64,000 nucleotides of DNA, taken from positions 186,001-250,000 of the forward strand of contig NZ_MZNT01000007.1 in NCBI RefSeq assembly GCF_002042965.1, read 5' to 3'. Source of the DNA: Paenibacillus sp. 32352 (GTDB taxonomy: Bacteria; Bacillota; Bacilli; Paenibacillales; NBRC-103111). The position numbers and the translations under genes were made by a program. Within the stretch, counting starts at the first letter, position 1. The number at the start of each line of letters is the position of its first letter. Below, piece by piece: positions 18,983 to 29,400 of the stretch. The notes beneath the pieces are model-generated. The model ran no database searches. It was not told the DNA's origin and worked only from the letters and a program-made list of their open reading frames with translations.

Positions 18983-19948
18983 TTACCATAGTTTAGTCTC
19001 GCTTACCCGCTTGCTTATGCTGTTGGAGAGGATAAGCAGGGAAAAAGCAATAACGGCGTTAAACAGACCTACGGCTGTCGTGTAGCTGTAGCTTGCTTCC
19101 AGTATCCCCTTGCGGTAGACGAAGGTGGAAATGACGTCGGCTGTATCGTAGGTCAGCGGATTGTACATCAACAAAATTTTCTCGCTGCCGACGGACATCA
19201 TCGACCCCATCTTCAGTATTAACAAAATGATGATGGTAGGCATAATGCCTGGAATGGTGATGTGAATCATTTGCTTCCAGCGGCCCGCTCCGTCGACCTT
19301 GGCAGCTTCATACAAGGTGGGATCGATATTCGACAGCGCCGCCAAATAAATGATGGAGCCCCATCCGACCTGCTGCCAAATGCCGGACGACACATAAATA
19401 AAGCGAAACCACTCCGGCTCGGACAGATAAGACTTGGAAGCCACCCCGAAGAAGGCAGCCAATTGGTTCACAATCCCGTCTCTCGCCAAAAAATCCACCA
19501 GCATGCCGACAACGACGACAACGGATATAAAATGCGGCAAATAGGTAATGGTCTGAACGATTCGCTTAAAATATTGCCTGCGCAATTCGTTAAGCAAAAG
19601 CGCGAGGATGATCGGTGCAGGAAAACCGAAGATCAGCTCATACACGTTGATCAGCAACGTATTACGAATCAGCCTCCAGAAATAATAGCTATTGAAGAAA
19701 TCAATGAAATGCTGGAACCCGACCCACGAGCTGCCCCAGATGCCGTCTCCGGGACTATAGTCTTTAAATGCGATTTGCAGTCCGTACATCGGGCCGTAAT
19801 CAAAGATAACGTAATATGCAATGACGGGCAAAACCATTAAATACAAAAGCTTGTTGCGCTTAAGATCGCGTCCAATCGTGATCCACAGGCTCTGCCTGGA
19901 ACGGGCGGACTTGCTAATGGCCCCCTCGGCGGCTTTCATCGTTTCCAT
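18983..19948 (-). CDS. Carbohydrate ABC transporter permease (LplB-type)
   Basis: A 321-residue membrane protein with a cytosolic N-terminus and six predicted helices. The pattern VLPVIAYYVIFDYGPMYGLQIAFKDY is typical of LplB-type permeases. The EAA loop is YEAAKVDGAGRWKQMIHITIPG. GGAGG precedes ATG 19948. A hairpin without a T-run (19981-20001) lies between it and the binding-protein gene and may lower its expression relative to the binding protein. Confidence 0.9.
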   Translation of the reverse strand: METMKAAEGAISKSARSRQSLWITIGRDLKRNKLLYLMVLPVIAYYVIFDYGPMYGLQIAFKDYSPGDGIWGSSWVGFQHFIDFFNSYYFWRLIRNTLLINVYELIFGFPAPIILALLLNELRRQYFKRIVQTITYLPHFISVVVVVGMLVDFLARDGIVNQLAAFFGVASKSYLSEPEWFRFIYVSSGIWQQVGWGSIIYLAALSNIDPTLYEAAKVDGAGRWKQMIHITIPGIMPTIIILLILKMGSMMSVGSEKILLMYNPLTYDTADVISTFVYRKGILEASYSYTTAVGLFNAVIAFSLLILSNSISKRVSETKLW

Positions 19949-19980
19949 ACGGCATCCCTCCTCCTCTTTCTATAGGATAG

Positions 19981-20001
19981 GGAGATGAACGGGTCATCTC
20001 C
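19981..20001 (-). other. Intercistronic hairpin between binding protein and permease
   Basis: GGAGATGA (19981-19988) and TCATCTCC (19994-20001) form a perfect 8-bp stem with a 5-base loop and no U-tract. In such positions hairpins protect the 3' end of the binding-protein mRNA or partly block read-through, giving more binding protein than permease; this role is inferred. Confidence 0.5.
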
Positions 20002-20035
20002 CCCTGTCTTCCCTTCAAAGAACCATGAAGAAGCG

Positions 20036-21646
20036 TTATCTCTTCTTGTATCTTTCCAATGCTGCCTGTTCAATTTTGATAGCTTCCTGGATGCCCATGC
20101 CTTCAATGGTTTTTACATACTTATCGAAATTATCCAGAGGCTCCGCTCCCATAATGAACTTGTTGAACATCTCGTCCTTGAACGTATTGACATCGTTCAT
20201 AATGGACGCGAACTTACTGCTCTCATCCGAAGTCGGTGTAACCGGAGGCAGCTTTCTTTCATCGGTCGGCTCCGACCAGATCTTGATCGAATCCTTCTGC
20301 TCAGGCAAAGCGGCGTATTGCTCCATATATCGTTTGTCTTGTACGAACGGACCGTTGAAGTTGGCGCGGACATGACGGGCCATAGCCTGGGCCATGGACA
20401 TATCCTTCGGATTCATGATGTCGTCCAGGTAAGTCGGGTAACCGTTGACCATTTTATAAGAAACGCCATCGACTCCAAAGTTAAACAGCATCTTGCCTTC
20501 GTCGCTGTATGCATAATCTAGCCATTTGGCCGTAGCCTCCGGGTTCTTGTTCGAGGTCGAGATCGCAGCGGCCACCCCTCCGGAGAAGTTGTAGGTTCTT
20601 GCGCTCCATAGCTTCTTATCCCCTTTGTTTACGACAGGGAAAGGCGCGGCTACCAGCTTGAAATCAGGAATTTTGTTCTTGACAAGCGATGTATAGTTAC
20701 CGATACCGGAGCCGGTGCTCATGACCGTCGCGAACAGCTGATTTCCTGTCACCTTCGCATCCTTCAGCTTGCTGTCCGTCACGGCAAAATCCGGATCCAG
20801 CAGCCCTTCCTTGTACCATTTGTTCATCACGGTCAGGAACTGCTTATATTCAGGCTGGATAGGCCCGTAGCTCACCTTGCCATCCACATGGTAGAAATCG
20901 TAATTGACGCCGAACGAACCGAGAAAAGCAACAGAACCTCCCATATCGTTTTTGCTTATCAGCAACGGGATTTCATCCGCTTTTCCATTGCCGTTCAAGT
21001 CGCTCTTCTTGATCGCGGTCAAGGTGGTGTACCACTCGTCAATAGTTTCCGGCATTTTCAGGTTCAGCTTATCCAGCCAGTCTTTGCGGAGTGCTATGCC
21101 GTTACTGACCAGCAAATAATCGTCGCCGCGCAAGAACGGAAAGCCATAAATGCTGCCTTCATCCGTCATAACCTGCTTTTTCCATTCCGGATTGGCATCC
21201 AGAATTTTCTTTAGATTCGGAGCATGGTTAGCAATAATATCGTTCAGCTTAATAATTTTTTTGTCCTTGATCGCTTTTTCCGGACCGCCGGGATATCCCG
21301 TCCAGCCATATTCGATCACATCAGGCAGGTCTTTACCGGTAATCATTAAATTGAACTGATCCTTCTCCTGCCCTACAGGGGGATGCTGGAACGTCACATT
21401 CACCCCGGTACGCTTCTGCAGCTCCTGGTACACCGTCATATCGCCAAAGCTCTTTAATGTTGCAGCAACGTTGCTTGCAAGACCTACCCAATAGGTAAGC
21501 GCTTGCAATTTAGGGGGCTCTTGTCCTTCTTTCTTATCTGTGCCTTGTTTTGCCGGGCTCGAGCCGCTGCATCCTGCAACGACCGATAGGGTCAATAGAG
21601 CCGATGCCCCTGCAGCAGCCCATTTTTTACCGCTGGTCTTTTTCAT
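20036..21646 (-). CDS. Extracellular sugar-binding lipoprotein (LplA-type)
   Basis: A 536-residue lipoprotein: MKKTSGKKWAAAGASALLTL, then SVVAGC with the lipobox Cys at about residue 26. The mature part has the two-lobed binding-protein fold (TGKDLPDVIEYGW; YGFPFLRGDDYLLVSNGIALR; DLNGNGKADEIPLL, a calcium-loop-like element common in LplA proteins). Its length fits the LplA group, which is longer than MalE. It captures an oligosaccharide outside the membrane and hands it to the two permeases. It heads the operon of importer genes and sensor. Confidence 0.9.
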   Translation of the reverse strand: MKKTSGKKWAAAGASALLTLSVVAGCSGSSPAKQGTDKKEGQEPPKLQALTYWVGLASNVAATLKSFGDMTVYQELQKRTGVNVTFQHPPVGQEKDQFNLMITGKDLPDVIEYGWTGYPGGPEKAIKDKKIIKLNDIIANHAPNLKKILDANPEWKKQVMTDEGSIYGFPFLRGDDYLLVSNGIALRKDWLDKLNLKMPETIDEWYTTLTAIKKSDLNGNGKADEIPLLISKNDMGGSVAFLGSFGVNYDFYHVDGKVSYGPIQPEYKQFLTVMNKWYKEGLLDPDFAVTDSKLKDAKVTGNQLFATVMSTGSGIGNYTSLVKNKIPDFKLVAAPFPVVNKGDKKLWSARTYNFSGGVAAAISTSNKNPEATAKWLDYAYSDEGKMLFNFGVDGVSYKMVNGYPTYLDDIMNPKDMSMAQAMARHVRANFNGPFVQDKRYMEQYAALPEQKDSIKIWSEPTDERKLPPVTPTSDESSKFASIMNDVNTFKDEMFNKFIMGAEPLDNFDKYVKTIEGMGIQEAIKIEQAALERYKKR

Positions 21647-22284
21647 ATACCCCTTTTACCTCCTTCAAATAAAAGCAAAAGTTTGGCGAAAGCAGCCGGC
21701 TTCACGCGATGGTGTAAATGATATCGAGGATAGCGTCAGACCAAGAATGCAGGTCGCTGCGTACCGACGATTTCGCTTATGTTTATTTTTGCAAAGATTG
21801 CGTCACATGGAAACCATTCAATTTAACCAATGATAATCCAACCTTAACATTGGCAATAATCCGTTTTTAACATCGGCTAACCGATATTAAGGTATGGCCT
21901 GCACTCCATGCATCAGAGGTATGAAATGTCATAGCGCACGCACAGGTTCTGGGAAAATGTGCAAGTACAATCGGCAGCTTTTTATCGGAAACAGCCTCCT
22001 TCATACATAGGAACTGCTTAAGGCTGAATGGCGTTATCTTTAAAAAAATCATTTCATGATTATGTTGTATGGCGCATGATTATCCCTGTTCTAAGGTATA
22101 GTCTATTTTCAAGTCGGGCTAACCGAGCCGCAGAATTGCTTCGATACATGGTTGTGGAACCATTACCCTCCGCGTATTTACGCAATTATGGGATACCTGA
22201 AGAATCTTTCCGACCCCTCTGGGATGCCGTCGCCTCGCATACTACCACAGGTATAGCACAGCACAAAGAGCCCGAGATCGCTTT
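21647..22284. other. Intergenic region upstream of the importer operon
   Basis: This 640-base stretch lies between the binding-protein start and the LysR relic. It should hold the promoter of the importer operon on the minus strand, with GAAGGAGG about 12 bases before ATG 21646, but I could not pick a convincing -35/-10 pair and no CcpA-type site was found. From about 22030 on, the plus strand is open for over 120 codons in a frame that runs into the LysR relic in another frame; no recognisable protein is seen before 22285. Confidence 0.4.
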
Positions 22285-22527
22285 GATTTACCCAGGCGGC
22301 TTCTTCCGGAATTTCATGAGGCATATCCCGAAGTTCAGGTCCGAATCATCAGCGCAGACAATGTTTCGGAACGGTTGCATAATAACGAGATCGACCTTGC
22401 GTTGACGATAACCCCTGTACATGACAAGCGCATCATTTCCCAACTATTATACAAGGAGAATGGCAGTCAATTCGTTTCAATCCTTTACATCGAATTACAA
22501 ATAAGGCATCCATGGCAAGACAAATAA
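22285..22527 (+). pseudogene. Relic of a LysR-type regulator (part of the effector-binding domain)
   Basis: In this frame the translation reads LPRRLLPEFHEAYPEVQVRI, then ISADNVSERLHNNEIDLALT and ITPVHDKRIISQLLY. That is the well-known first strand, helix and ELDLAL motif of LysR effector domains. There is no HTH part upstream, no start codon in frame, and the frame ends at 22525-22527 after only about 80 codons, inside the neighbouring gene on the other strand. It is therefore a decayed or truncated gene. Upstream coding traces lie in a different frame, which suggests frameshifts. Confidence 0.55.
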
Positions 22528-22955
22528 ATGGAATGGGTTGGGCACATAGGATGTCCTTCAGGTATGGCAGGAATTGGGTCATTATCATCGATCTCACTCC
22601 ATTCCCAATAATGACTTTCGAGAACATGATCTACGTTGAATGCTCGTATCAGTTCTTTGAATCGATGTAAGCATCTAACTACCATTTCTTCATTAGGTTG
22701 ATAGTCGAGAACCTCCCACTTAGTTTTGTTTATTGCTCCCTCGATGGCTTTCAACATAAATAGTTTCATCCGATTGAAATCACGAATTAACCATGGCATC
22801 TCCTCCAAACTAAACCCAACTGTTCCAATACCTACAATGGACTGATCCCGTTGAGCTAACCAAACGATGAATTCTTTTTCCCGGTCCGTCACTGCCAGTA
22901 ATGAACCGCTTAATACAAGCGTTTCAAGAAATACCGAGGTGAGACCATTAGACAT
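22485..22955 (-). CDS. Protein of unknown function, second gene of a pair
   Basis: A 156-residue soluble protein that I do not recognise. ATG 22955 has GGAGG 8 bases upstream; a TTG at 23009 with AAAGGAG 9 bases upstream is an alternative start giving 174 residues. The sequence is mixed alpha/beta and ends in a Cys/His-rich tail (HPMCPTHSIYLSCHGCLICN) that could bind a metal. It lies about 75 bases after a second unknown gene on the same strand and its end overlaps the LysR relic. The pairing of two unknown genes could fit a toxin-immunity or antitoxin set, but nothing in the sequence proves it. Confidence 0.55.
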   Translation of the reverse strand: MSNGLTSVFLETLVLSGSLLAVTDREKEFIVWLAQRDQSIVGIGTVGFSLEEMPWLIRDFNRMKLFMLKAIEGAINKTKWEVLDYQPNEEMVVRCLHRFKELIRAFNVDHVLESHYWEWSEIDDNDPIPAIPEGHPMCPTHSIYLSCHGCLICNSM

Positions 22956-23030
22956 ATGCAAATCCTCCAATGAATTATGTTGGCCAGGTAATGATACACA
23001 ATTTCCCAACTTATCAATCTCCTTTAGCGC

Positions 23031-23651
23031 TTATGAACCCTTATATCCACTCGCTTTCACATAAAGCTTTTCTTTCTGTTTCCTATCCCTTTCCCCGGCT
23101 TCGGGTTTTTGAAAGAGCTCCAAATCTGCCTCATTAATCAAACGTTCATCTAATGCTCGAATTAACAAATCATAACCTCTTAGTCTTTGGAGTGTCTGAA
23201 TCTCTGCGGTACTCAATACCTGCCGTGTCTCTAATTGGTTTCGTACTGACCAAAAATAGATTTGCCGGCGCAGTCCGTCGTTATCCGGACCATGCTGTAG
23301 AATCAAATCGATTTGTTCCTTGGTTGCATGATCTCTGGTAACTGCATTTATGATTATACTTTCCAAAGCAACATACGGATCCTGTTTATACTCTTTGATC
23401 AGCTTGAGCAATAACGCATCCGACCATTCCTGATTCCGGTAACAAGCCCATACGATATGCTCTTTCACTGCATCATCAAAAGTAAATCGCCCCCTGTTCA
23501 TCGTTATATACTCCAGCGTTCCAGGGTCCAGCAGCCCATGAATGGATAGCTGATCAGAGCTTGATAAGGACAGTATCAATCGATTAATAGAATCATCTTG
23601 ATCTCGTATAGCAAGCTCATCGATCTGTTTGGCCGCTGTTTCCAGGCTCAT
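23031..23651 (-). CDS. Helical protein of unknown function, first gene of a pair
   Basis: A 206-residue, mostly helical protein with no signal peptide and no membrane segment. The start at 23651 is preferred because GGAGG lies 11 bases upstream; an ATG at 23660 is only 2 bases from that site. Repeated short helices (DDAVKEHIVWACYRNQEWSD, LLLKLIKEYKQDPYVALESI) suggest a HEAT/TPR-like scaffold. I do not recognise a family. It sits between a methyltransferase and another unknown gene, all on the minus strand with short gaps, so the three may form one transcript. Confidence 0.55.
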   Translation of the reverse strand: MSLETAAKQIDELAIRDQDDSINRLILSLSSSDQLSIHGLLDPGTLEYITMNRGRFTFDDAVKEHIVWACYRNQEWSDALLLKLIKEYKQDPYVALESIIINAVTRDHATKEQIDLILQHGPDNDGLRRQIYFWSVRNQLETRQVLSTAEIQTLQRLRGYDLLIRALDERLINEADLELFQKPEAGERDRKQKEKLYVKASGYKGS

Positions 23652-23699
23652 AAAAAGCATTACCTCCCCACGACCCTACCGTAATGAGTAGGTGAACTT

Positions 23700-24362
23700 T
23701 TATTTTTCCCAGACAACGCCCATTGCCCAACCCATTTTTTGAAAACGGCAATTCGGTAATAGCTTCCCGAATAAGTCGTAATATTGTTTTTCGGATAGAT
23801 ACTTGTCCGATGCTAAATGTTCAAGCCAGGACTTGGAAGTGTTATGCTTGAAAATTCTGATGGCGTTTCTCAACCCGAATTTGCGATGATGGGGAATAAA
23901 CTCAAGTACCGCTCCAATAACATACACGTAAGCTGGCGGAGTTTCTCTCTCTGACACATTGTCAAGAATGACAAGCTTTCCACCATCATTCAGCAAGCCT
24001 TTCATATTGTTTATGACACTCGGTATATGATTTAGGTGGTGGAGGGTGGTTCTGCTCACAATGAAATCAAATCCGCTATCGAAGGTAAAATGTTCTGCAT
24101 CCATATTCAAGTAGCTTGTATTGGAACGCTGACGCTTCGCTTTAGCTATCTCAAGCAATTCGTCTGAAATATCAATACCAATGACCTCTTCAAAATGAGA
24201 TGACAATTCATGAACTAAAATACCCGAGCCGCAGCCAACATCTAATGCACGTCCTCTTTGCTCGGGGAGATTGGACATAAAAAAGGAATAATCATTTACT
24301 AACGTATTCACAAAATCATACTCTACCGCAACTTTGTTAAATTGATGTTTGGCTCTGTTCAA
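23700..24362 (-). CDS. Class I SAM-dependent methyltransferase
   Basis: A 220-residue protein with motif I ALDVGCGSGILVHELSSH at about residue 40, an acidic residue at the end of the next strand (VIGIDIS), and FDFIVSRTTLHHL as motif IV. This is the Methyltransf_11 (UbiE/BioC-like) type. The start is TTG at 24362 with AAGAGGT 6 bases upstream. The C-terminal region (about 140-210) is a family-specific cap. It methylates a small molecule, but which one is not visible. It is probably the first gene of a short minus-strand group with the two unknown genes that follow. Confidence 0.8.
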   Translation of the reverse strand: MNRAKHQFNKVAVEYDFVNTLVNDYSFFMSNLPEQRGRALDVGCGSGILVHELSSHFEEVIGIDISDELLEIAKAKRQRSNTSYLNMDAEHFTFDSGFDFIVSRTTLHHLNHIPSVINNMKGLLNDGGKLVILDNVSERETPPAYVYVIGAVLEFIPHHRKFGLRNAIRIFKHNTSKSWLEHLASDKYLSEKQYYDLFGKLLPNCRFQKMGWAMGVVWEK

Positions 24363-24453
24363 AGTAATACCTCTTTTTCACGTTTATGGTTTCTTCTTTA
24401 TTCGACGCTGCATTCACATCCTCCTTGCCATCAAAAAAATCTGACAAAGTGAA

Positions 24454-24483
24454 AAGCGCTCTCCCCGAACGGAAAGAACGCTT
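24454..24483 (-). terminator. Terminator after the SLH protein gene
   Basis: On the minus strand AAGCGTTCT and AGAGCGCTT form a 9-bp stem (one G-U) 12 bases past the stop at 24495, followed by TTCACTTTG, a weak T-tract. Confidence 0.6.
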
Positions 24484-24494
24484 GAACACACAAC

Positions 24495-26360
24495 TTATTG
24501 ATGATAAATTCGGTACAATAATACGGCTGCTTCCGCCCTCGTTGCATTAGCCAACGGATTCAGCCTGCTTCCGTCACCCTCGACCACACCGGCCTTGACC
24601 ATTGCAGCAAGATCACCTATAGCATAAGACGATACTTGTGAACGGTCCGCAAAAGCGGCCAAGTCCTCCTCTGAACTTGAGGGCAGTGTTTTCCCAGCTT
24701 TATGCAAAGCGCGGCTGATAAGCACCATCATATCTTGCCGTGAGATAGGCTCCCTCGGATAAAATTCCCCATCTTCTCGCCCTTCCGCTAATCCAAGAGC
24801 TTTAGCCACCCCTACTGCATGATGATAATAATCATCCGGGGTTACATCGTGAAATTGGGTGGAAGCCGAAGCATTGAATCCCATAGCCCTTGTTAATAAA
24901 AGGATAAAATCCGCTCTGGTAACCCTGGTTCCCGGATCAAATTCCTTCTCCGATATCCCGGTTATCACTCCTTTGGACGCCATCACTTCAATGGCTTCCT
25001 TAGCCCAAGGTACGGTTTCAAGATCCTCGAAGCTTTTGAATACGTAAGCCGCCGCGAAGGAACTGAAACGAGTCGTTTTAAACATGATCTGCTCCTTAGA
25101 GGCCACATATTGGGCCGTCGGAACCGGCTCTATGCTACCCTGCGGATCGATATGCCACACAGTGAGATGCTCTGCATGGGTAAGCTCCTCACCAGCAGCA
25201 CGATATGGAATGGCAACCAATACGGCTGCATCCGGGTTATTGAAGGGGACGATTTGCCCGTCAACCCGGATATCCAGTTGAACTATCGGCCGATCTCCAA
25301 CCTCTTTCTGTACAGATTCAGGCAGTGTATTCGCAGTGCCTTTCCCAATCCTTAGACCAATCTTCTGTGCTTCATTTAAAGACCTATTCGACAGCATATG
25401 AGAAGGAATCCGGATCGTACCCAGCTCGGTAACGATAATGAAGTCCATATTCGGCTTGCTTATAAAATAGGCAACCGGAATAGACAGCTCATAGCTCTGG
25501 GCTCCTTCCGCTTTTTCCAGCTCAAGGGTGATACTGCGCTGCTCACCAGACTGGGCTTTCTTTAGAGCATCGTTATACAATTCATCCGTTAACTGCGCCA
25601 GTGCCGCGCCGGAGAGTGGATCCAATTGGACCTTCAGCGGCAAGGTCAGCCCCTTCTCCGTAGAGATTTCCGGATTCGGAGGCAGCTGCGGAATCACCGG
25701 AGCGGAAGCCGAGCCGGATGACGATGGCCGTCTGGAGCTGCCTCCCAGCTGAACGGCAAACGTAGCGGATTGAGACAGGCTGCTGTCCTGTCCCCATACC
25801 TTGACGGTATAGATGCCATTCAACAATTGGCTCAAGGTGTACTTGAAGTAGTAAGCACCTTTAGCTCCAGTCGCGCTTTGATCGGAATATTCCACGACCT
25901 GGTTCGGGTTTCGAAGCTCGACATGTACAGGATTGCCCTCTATAGTCCCCGACGTACCGGAAATGATGACACTGCGAGTTCCGTAGTCGAACACGGCTGA
26001 TACACTTGGGGCTTCCAGCGGACTTACATAAAACGCAGCCGTTGCAATGCTCGACACATTTTCACCGCTTACCTTGACAAGATAGTTCCCATTGACTCTT
26101 TGTTTCAGTGTATAGACAAAGGAATAACGGCCGTCCGGACCAATCGTTCCTTGATCCAAATAATCGAGTACGTCATTCGGATTCCGAACTTGTACCGTTA
26201 CCAGGCTGCCCGGAGGCGTCCCCATGCTTCCTGTTATTTGGACCTGGCCGCTAGAGCTATCATATGAAGCGTTGACCGCAGAGGAAGGTGCCGCTGCAGC
26301 TGGAGACACCATACTAAAGCATAATAACAGCACGAGCAATAGCACCGTGGATTGTTTCAA
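24495..26360 (-). CDS. SLH-domain surface protein with two Ig-like repeats
   Basis: A 621-residue exported protein. The start is TTG at 26360, 7 bases after AAAGGAGG. A signal peptide of about 23 residues ends in SPAAAA. Two related beta-sandwich repeats follow (about 28-115 and 118-205; compare GSLVTVQVRNPNDVLDYLDQ with GNPVHVELRNPNQVVEYSDQ). After a Ser-rich linker comes a domain of about 200 residues ending in TTRFSSFAAAYVF, common before SLH repeats. Three SLH motifs occupy about 445-621 and bind pyruvylated wall polymer. It is the last gene of the pectinolytic operon and may hold enzymes or substrate at the cell surface; this role is inferred. Confidence 0.85.
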   Translation of the reverse strand: MKQSTVLLLVLLLCFSMVSPAAAAPSSAVNASYDSSSGQVQITGSMGTPPGSLVTVQVRNPNDVLDYLDQGTIGPDGRYSFVYTLKQRVNGNYLVKVSGENVSSIATAAFYVSPLEAPSVSAVFDYGTRSVIISGTSGTIEGNPVHVELRNPNQVVEYSDQSATGAKGAYYFKYTLSQLLNGIYTVKVWGQDSSLSQSATFAVQLGGSSRRPSSSGSASAPVIPQLPPNPEISTEKGLTLPLKVQLDPLSGAALAQLTDELYNDALKKAQSGEQRSITLELEKAEGAQSYELSIPVAYFISKPNMDFIIVTELGTIRIPSHMLSNRSLNEAQKIGLRIGKGTANTLPESVQKEVGDRPIVQLDIRVDGQIVPFNNPDAAVLVAIPYRAAGEELTHAEHLTVWHIDPQGSIEPVPTAQYVASKEQIMFKTTRFSSFAAAYVFKSFEDLETVPWAKEAIEVMASKGVITGISEKEFDPGTRVTRADFILLLTRAMGFNASASTQFHDVTPDDYYHHAVGVAKALGLAEGREDGEFYPREPISRQDMMVLISRALHKAGKTLPSSSEEDLAAFADRSQVSSYAIGDLAAMVKAGVVEGDGSRLNPLANATRAEAAVLLYRIYHQ

Positions 26361-26432
26361 ACTTACTCCTCCTTTGGGATGCAGGGGAATGCTGCAGCTT
26401 AAGCCCGCTTATTCCCCTATCCCCATGTTCGA

Positions 26433-29400
26433 CTATGGAATCGAGACTACATTGGAGATCACATTCCTGCTCGATGTTTGATCCCACACGAATACCTTCA
26501 GCTTGTAGCCTTCTGATACATTCTCTGGCAGCCTGAGCAGCGCACTTGCTTGAGTAGTTGCGCCTCCGGAAATGGTTTGTTCGGTCAATGCATATCGGGT
26601 CATCCGATCCTGTGAATCGAACAGCGCAATGACTACCACTCCATTCTGACTGACCTTGGAGTTGCTGGCCAGCGTAGCTTTGACCATAACATCCCTGACG
26701 CCATTAAGACTGTAAATCAAATTGCCTCCTAGATCATGCAGCTCTGTCTTTTGTATGGTGAACATCCCGGACCCCCAATTAGGGTTATAAGTCATCCGGA
26801 AGGTGCTAGTGCCCGTGTTCCCATACTCGTCTTTGCCGGTAATCACAATATCATTGGCTCCTTCTTGCAGCGTCAAAGGAATGTGCAGAGGAATGCCCGG
26901 CGTTATGGTTACATTCTCCATTAGCACCGAGCCGTTCAGAGACACAACAGCTGCAGCTCCCCGATTCGCCGTAACGGACAGCTCATAGGCTGGGACATGG
27001 ACGACTGCCGGAACGGTTGAAGTCGGCTGGAATACAATGGCCGATTTGTTATAGGTGACGGAAATCGTTTTTGAGTTGATCACGTCGCCGGAGGCTTCGC
27101 TATGCACCGAGATGGTAATGGTATTCAAGCCTTCCGTCAGCTGCAGGTCATGCGAGAACAGGCTTCCTGCTTCATGGTATACCGATTGGATGACCGTTGT
27201 ACCGTTAAGGCTGATATCCAAATTGGCTCCATCTACCATAGTTCCCTCGACGGTATAGGAAGGAATCTCAACGGCAGCCGTACTCGGGTTATGAAGGAGG
27301 AACTTTGCGGAACGATGCAGCTGTACGTCGTTGAATTTGGCTGCGGCCAAGTAATCGGAGTTGCTCGTAGATTTCGGCGCATCCACCGCCATTCCGATAT
27401 AGGCTTGGTCCTCAAGCTCCAGGACGGCGGAATTAACGATCCCCCAGTTGACCCGATCGGTAGACACATAACCGGTAATGGTATTGTCCGTTCTGACAAG
27501 CTTCAACCAGAAAGGTGCCTTCAGGCTGCTGGAGGCTGCCGCTTTCGAGCTGTATTTCGCCCCTGCTGCCAAACGGTTCATGAAGAGAGCTTTCCTTCCG
27601 GTCGGTGCATTTTCATCCGTATCCGGGGTCAGGAAAATCGCCGCAGCCGGCGCATTATCGGCAAGACTGGCTCTTACCATGAGTCCCGATTTGGTCAAAT
27701 CATCGATTTCCGAGTCAAAGTCAACATAAGCGATCATCTCGAAATTGCCTTCAACCGGCTGATAAGTATAATGGAAGGAATCCGTGCTGCCGCCGATGAC
27801 TCCTGCCCCTTTGACCGAGAAATCATTCCCTACCTGACTGGCGCTCCCCTCAATAGTGACGGAGCCTATGTCGCTGGAAACCCAAGGTGTGATCTCTCCC
27901 GCACCATTGACGTAAATAATGATAACGGACGAAAGGGTCATTCTTCCCGTATTATCAATTGCCTTGGAATAAATATAGTGCTCTCCCTTGGGGGCTTGCT
28001 TCCACTCCAGCGTGAACGGAGCGTTCTGAACCCGGCCGATTTCCTGACTGCCGGAATAGAAGATAACCTGGGCAACGCCGCTCTCAGCTGATGCTTCCGC
28101 ACCAAGGGTGATGATGTCCCCCTCTTTGAAGGCTTGGTGCATACGAATCCCTGTCGTTTGAACAATCGGATTCGGCGTAACAGGAACGACCAGGGAATTG
28201 ATATAGTTCTCCAAGTAAGTATATCCGTTCGCATCTAGTCCCGCCCCATCCGAACCATTAGCGGGGTTAAGCCCATGTGCAACCTCCCAATCATCCGGAA
28301 TCCCGTCATGGTCACTGTCCAACGGAGGTGCCGCCGGGAGAAGCTCAGGCAATCCTCCATCGCTCTGGATCGTATTAATGATCCGGCCTGTGCCGTTTCT
28401 CACATCGTCCACAATCCTCGCATCCAACGAATCCCTTTTTGGCAGAGACGCCCCTGCGCTTTCCAGTACTTTCTCATACGCCGCTTCAGCCGTATCCGTA
28501 GTGACAGGACCTCCTATGGGATCGGTCGCATCCGGAATCAGGATAGGCTTATACTTGCGAACGATAGGCCCTTGTGGATTGATGGCCTTCCATTGGCCTT
28601 GCGAATTGGTCACCCAGTTATTGGCGGAGACATCCGGCGCCCCTTCCACAACATTGCCGTCAATGTACCAGGTACCGCTGTTCGCTTCGCCGGAAGGAGC
28701 GACAATTCGGCTTTTTACCCCGTCAAAGGTGCTGGGACCCGGCTTATAATAATTGTTGATCATATTGATGCCTACGGCCTGCTCTCCGCCATAAGCAGAG
28801 TTGTTGCCCCAGTTATAGACGACATTGTTCCGGTAATCAATCTTGGTCGGATAATTATCCGGATCGGTTTGCCGGTCAAACCGCGGATTTCTGCTGTTGT
28901 GGCTGGCCAGAAGATTATGATGGTATGTGGCGTTCGTTCCGCCCCAAATCCCCCCATATCCGTGCGCGCCTTTGCCATGAATGGAAAGGTTCAAGCTGTC
29001 GCTGATAATACTCCACTGCACCGTGAAATTTTTGCGGTTTTTGACCGAGAACGTTTCATCGGAGCTCCAGCTGAATGAGCAATGATCGATGATAATATTG
29101 TTGCCCGTAATATCTGCGGTATCGCTCAGCACGTTAATTCCGTTGCGGAATCGGATATATCGGATAATCTGATCGGTCCCCACATTATTGTTGCCAAATT
29201 TGACCATGTACCCGCTAACCGCGATGCCGTCTCCAGGAGCTGTCTGCCCTGCTATTGTGATATTGCCCACGGTAATATCCAGCTCCCGCTTCAGATGAAT
29301 GGTTCCCGAGACGCGGAATACAACCGTTCTATTGCCTGCGCTAACCGCATCGCGAAGCGAGCCGGGAATCGGAGCTTCTCCCGCTTTGGTGTCATAATCC

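Noticed and set aside
22028..22405. 125-codon plus-strand frame running into the LysR relic
   Set aside because: The LysR-like sequence is in another frame; this frame shows no known domain and no clear ribosome site.
27102..28091. 329-codon open frame on the plus strand opposite the same gene
   Set aside because: Same reasons: antisense to coding sequence and no protein-like features.
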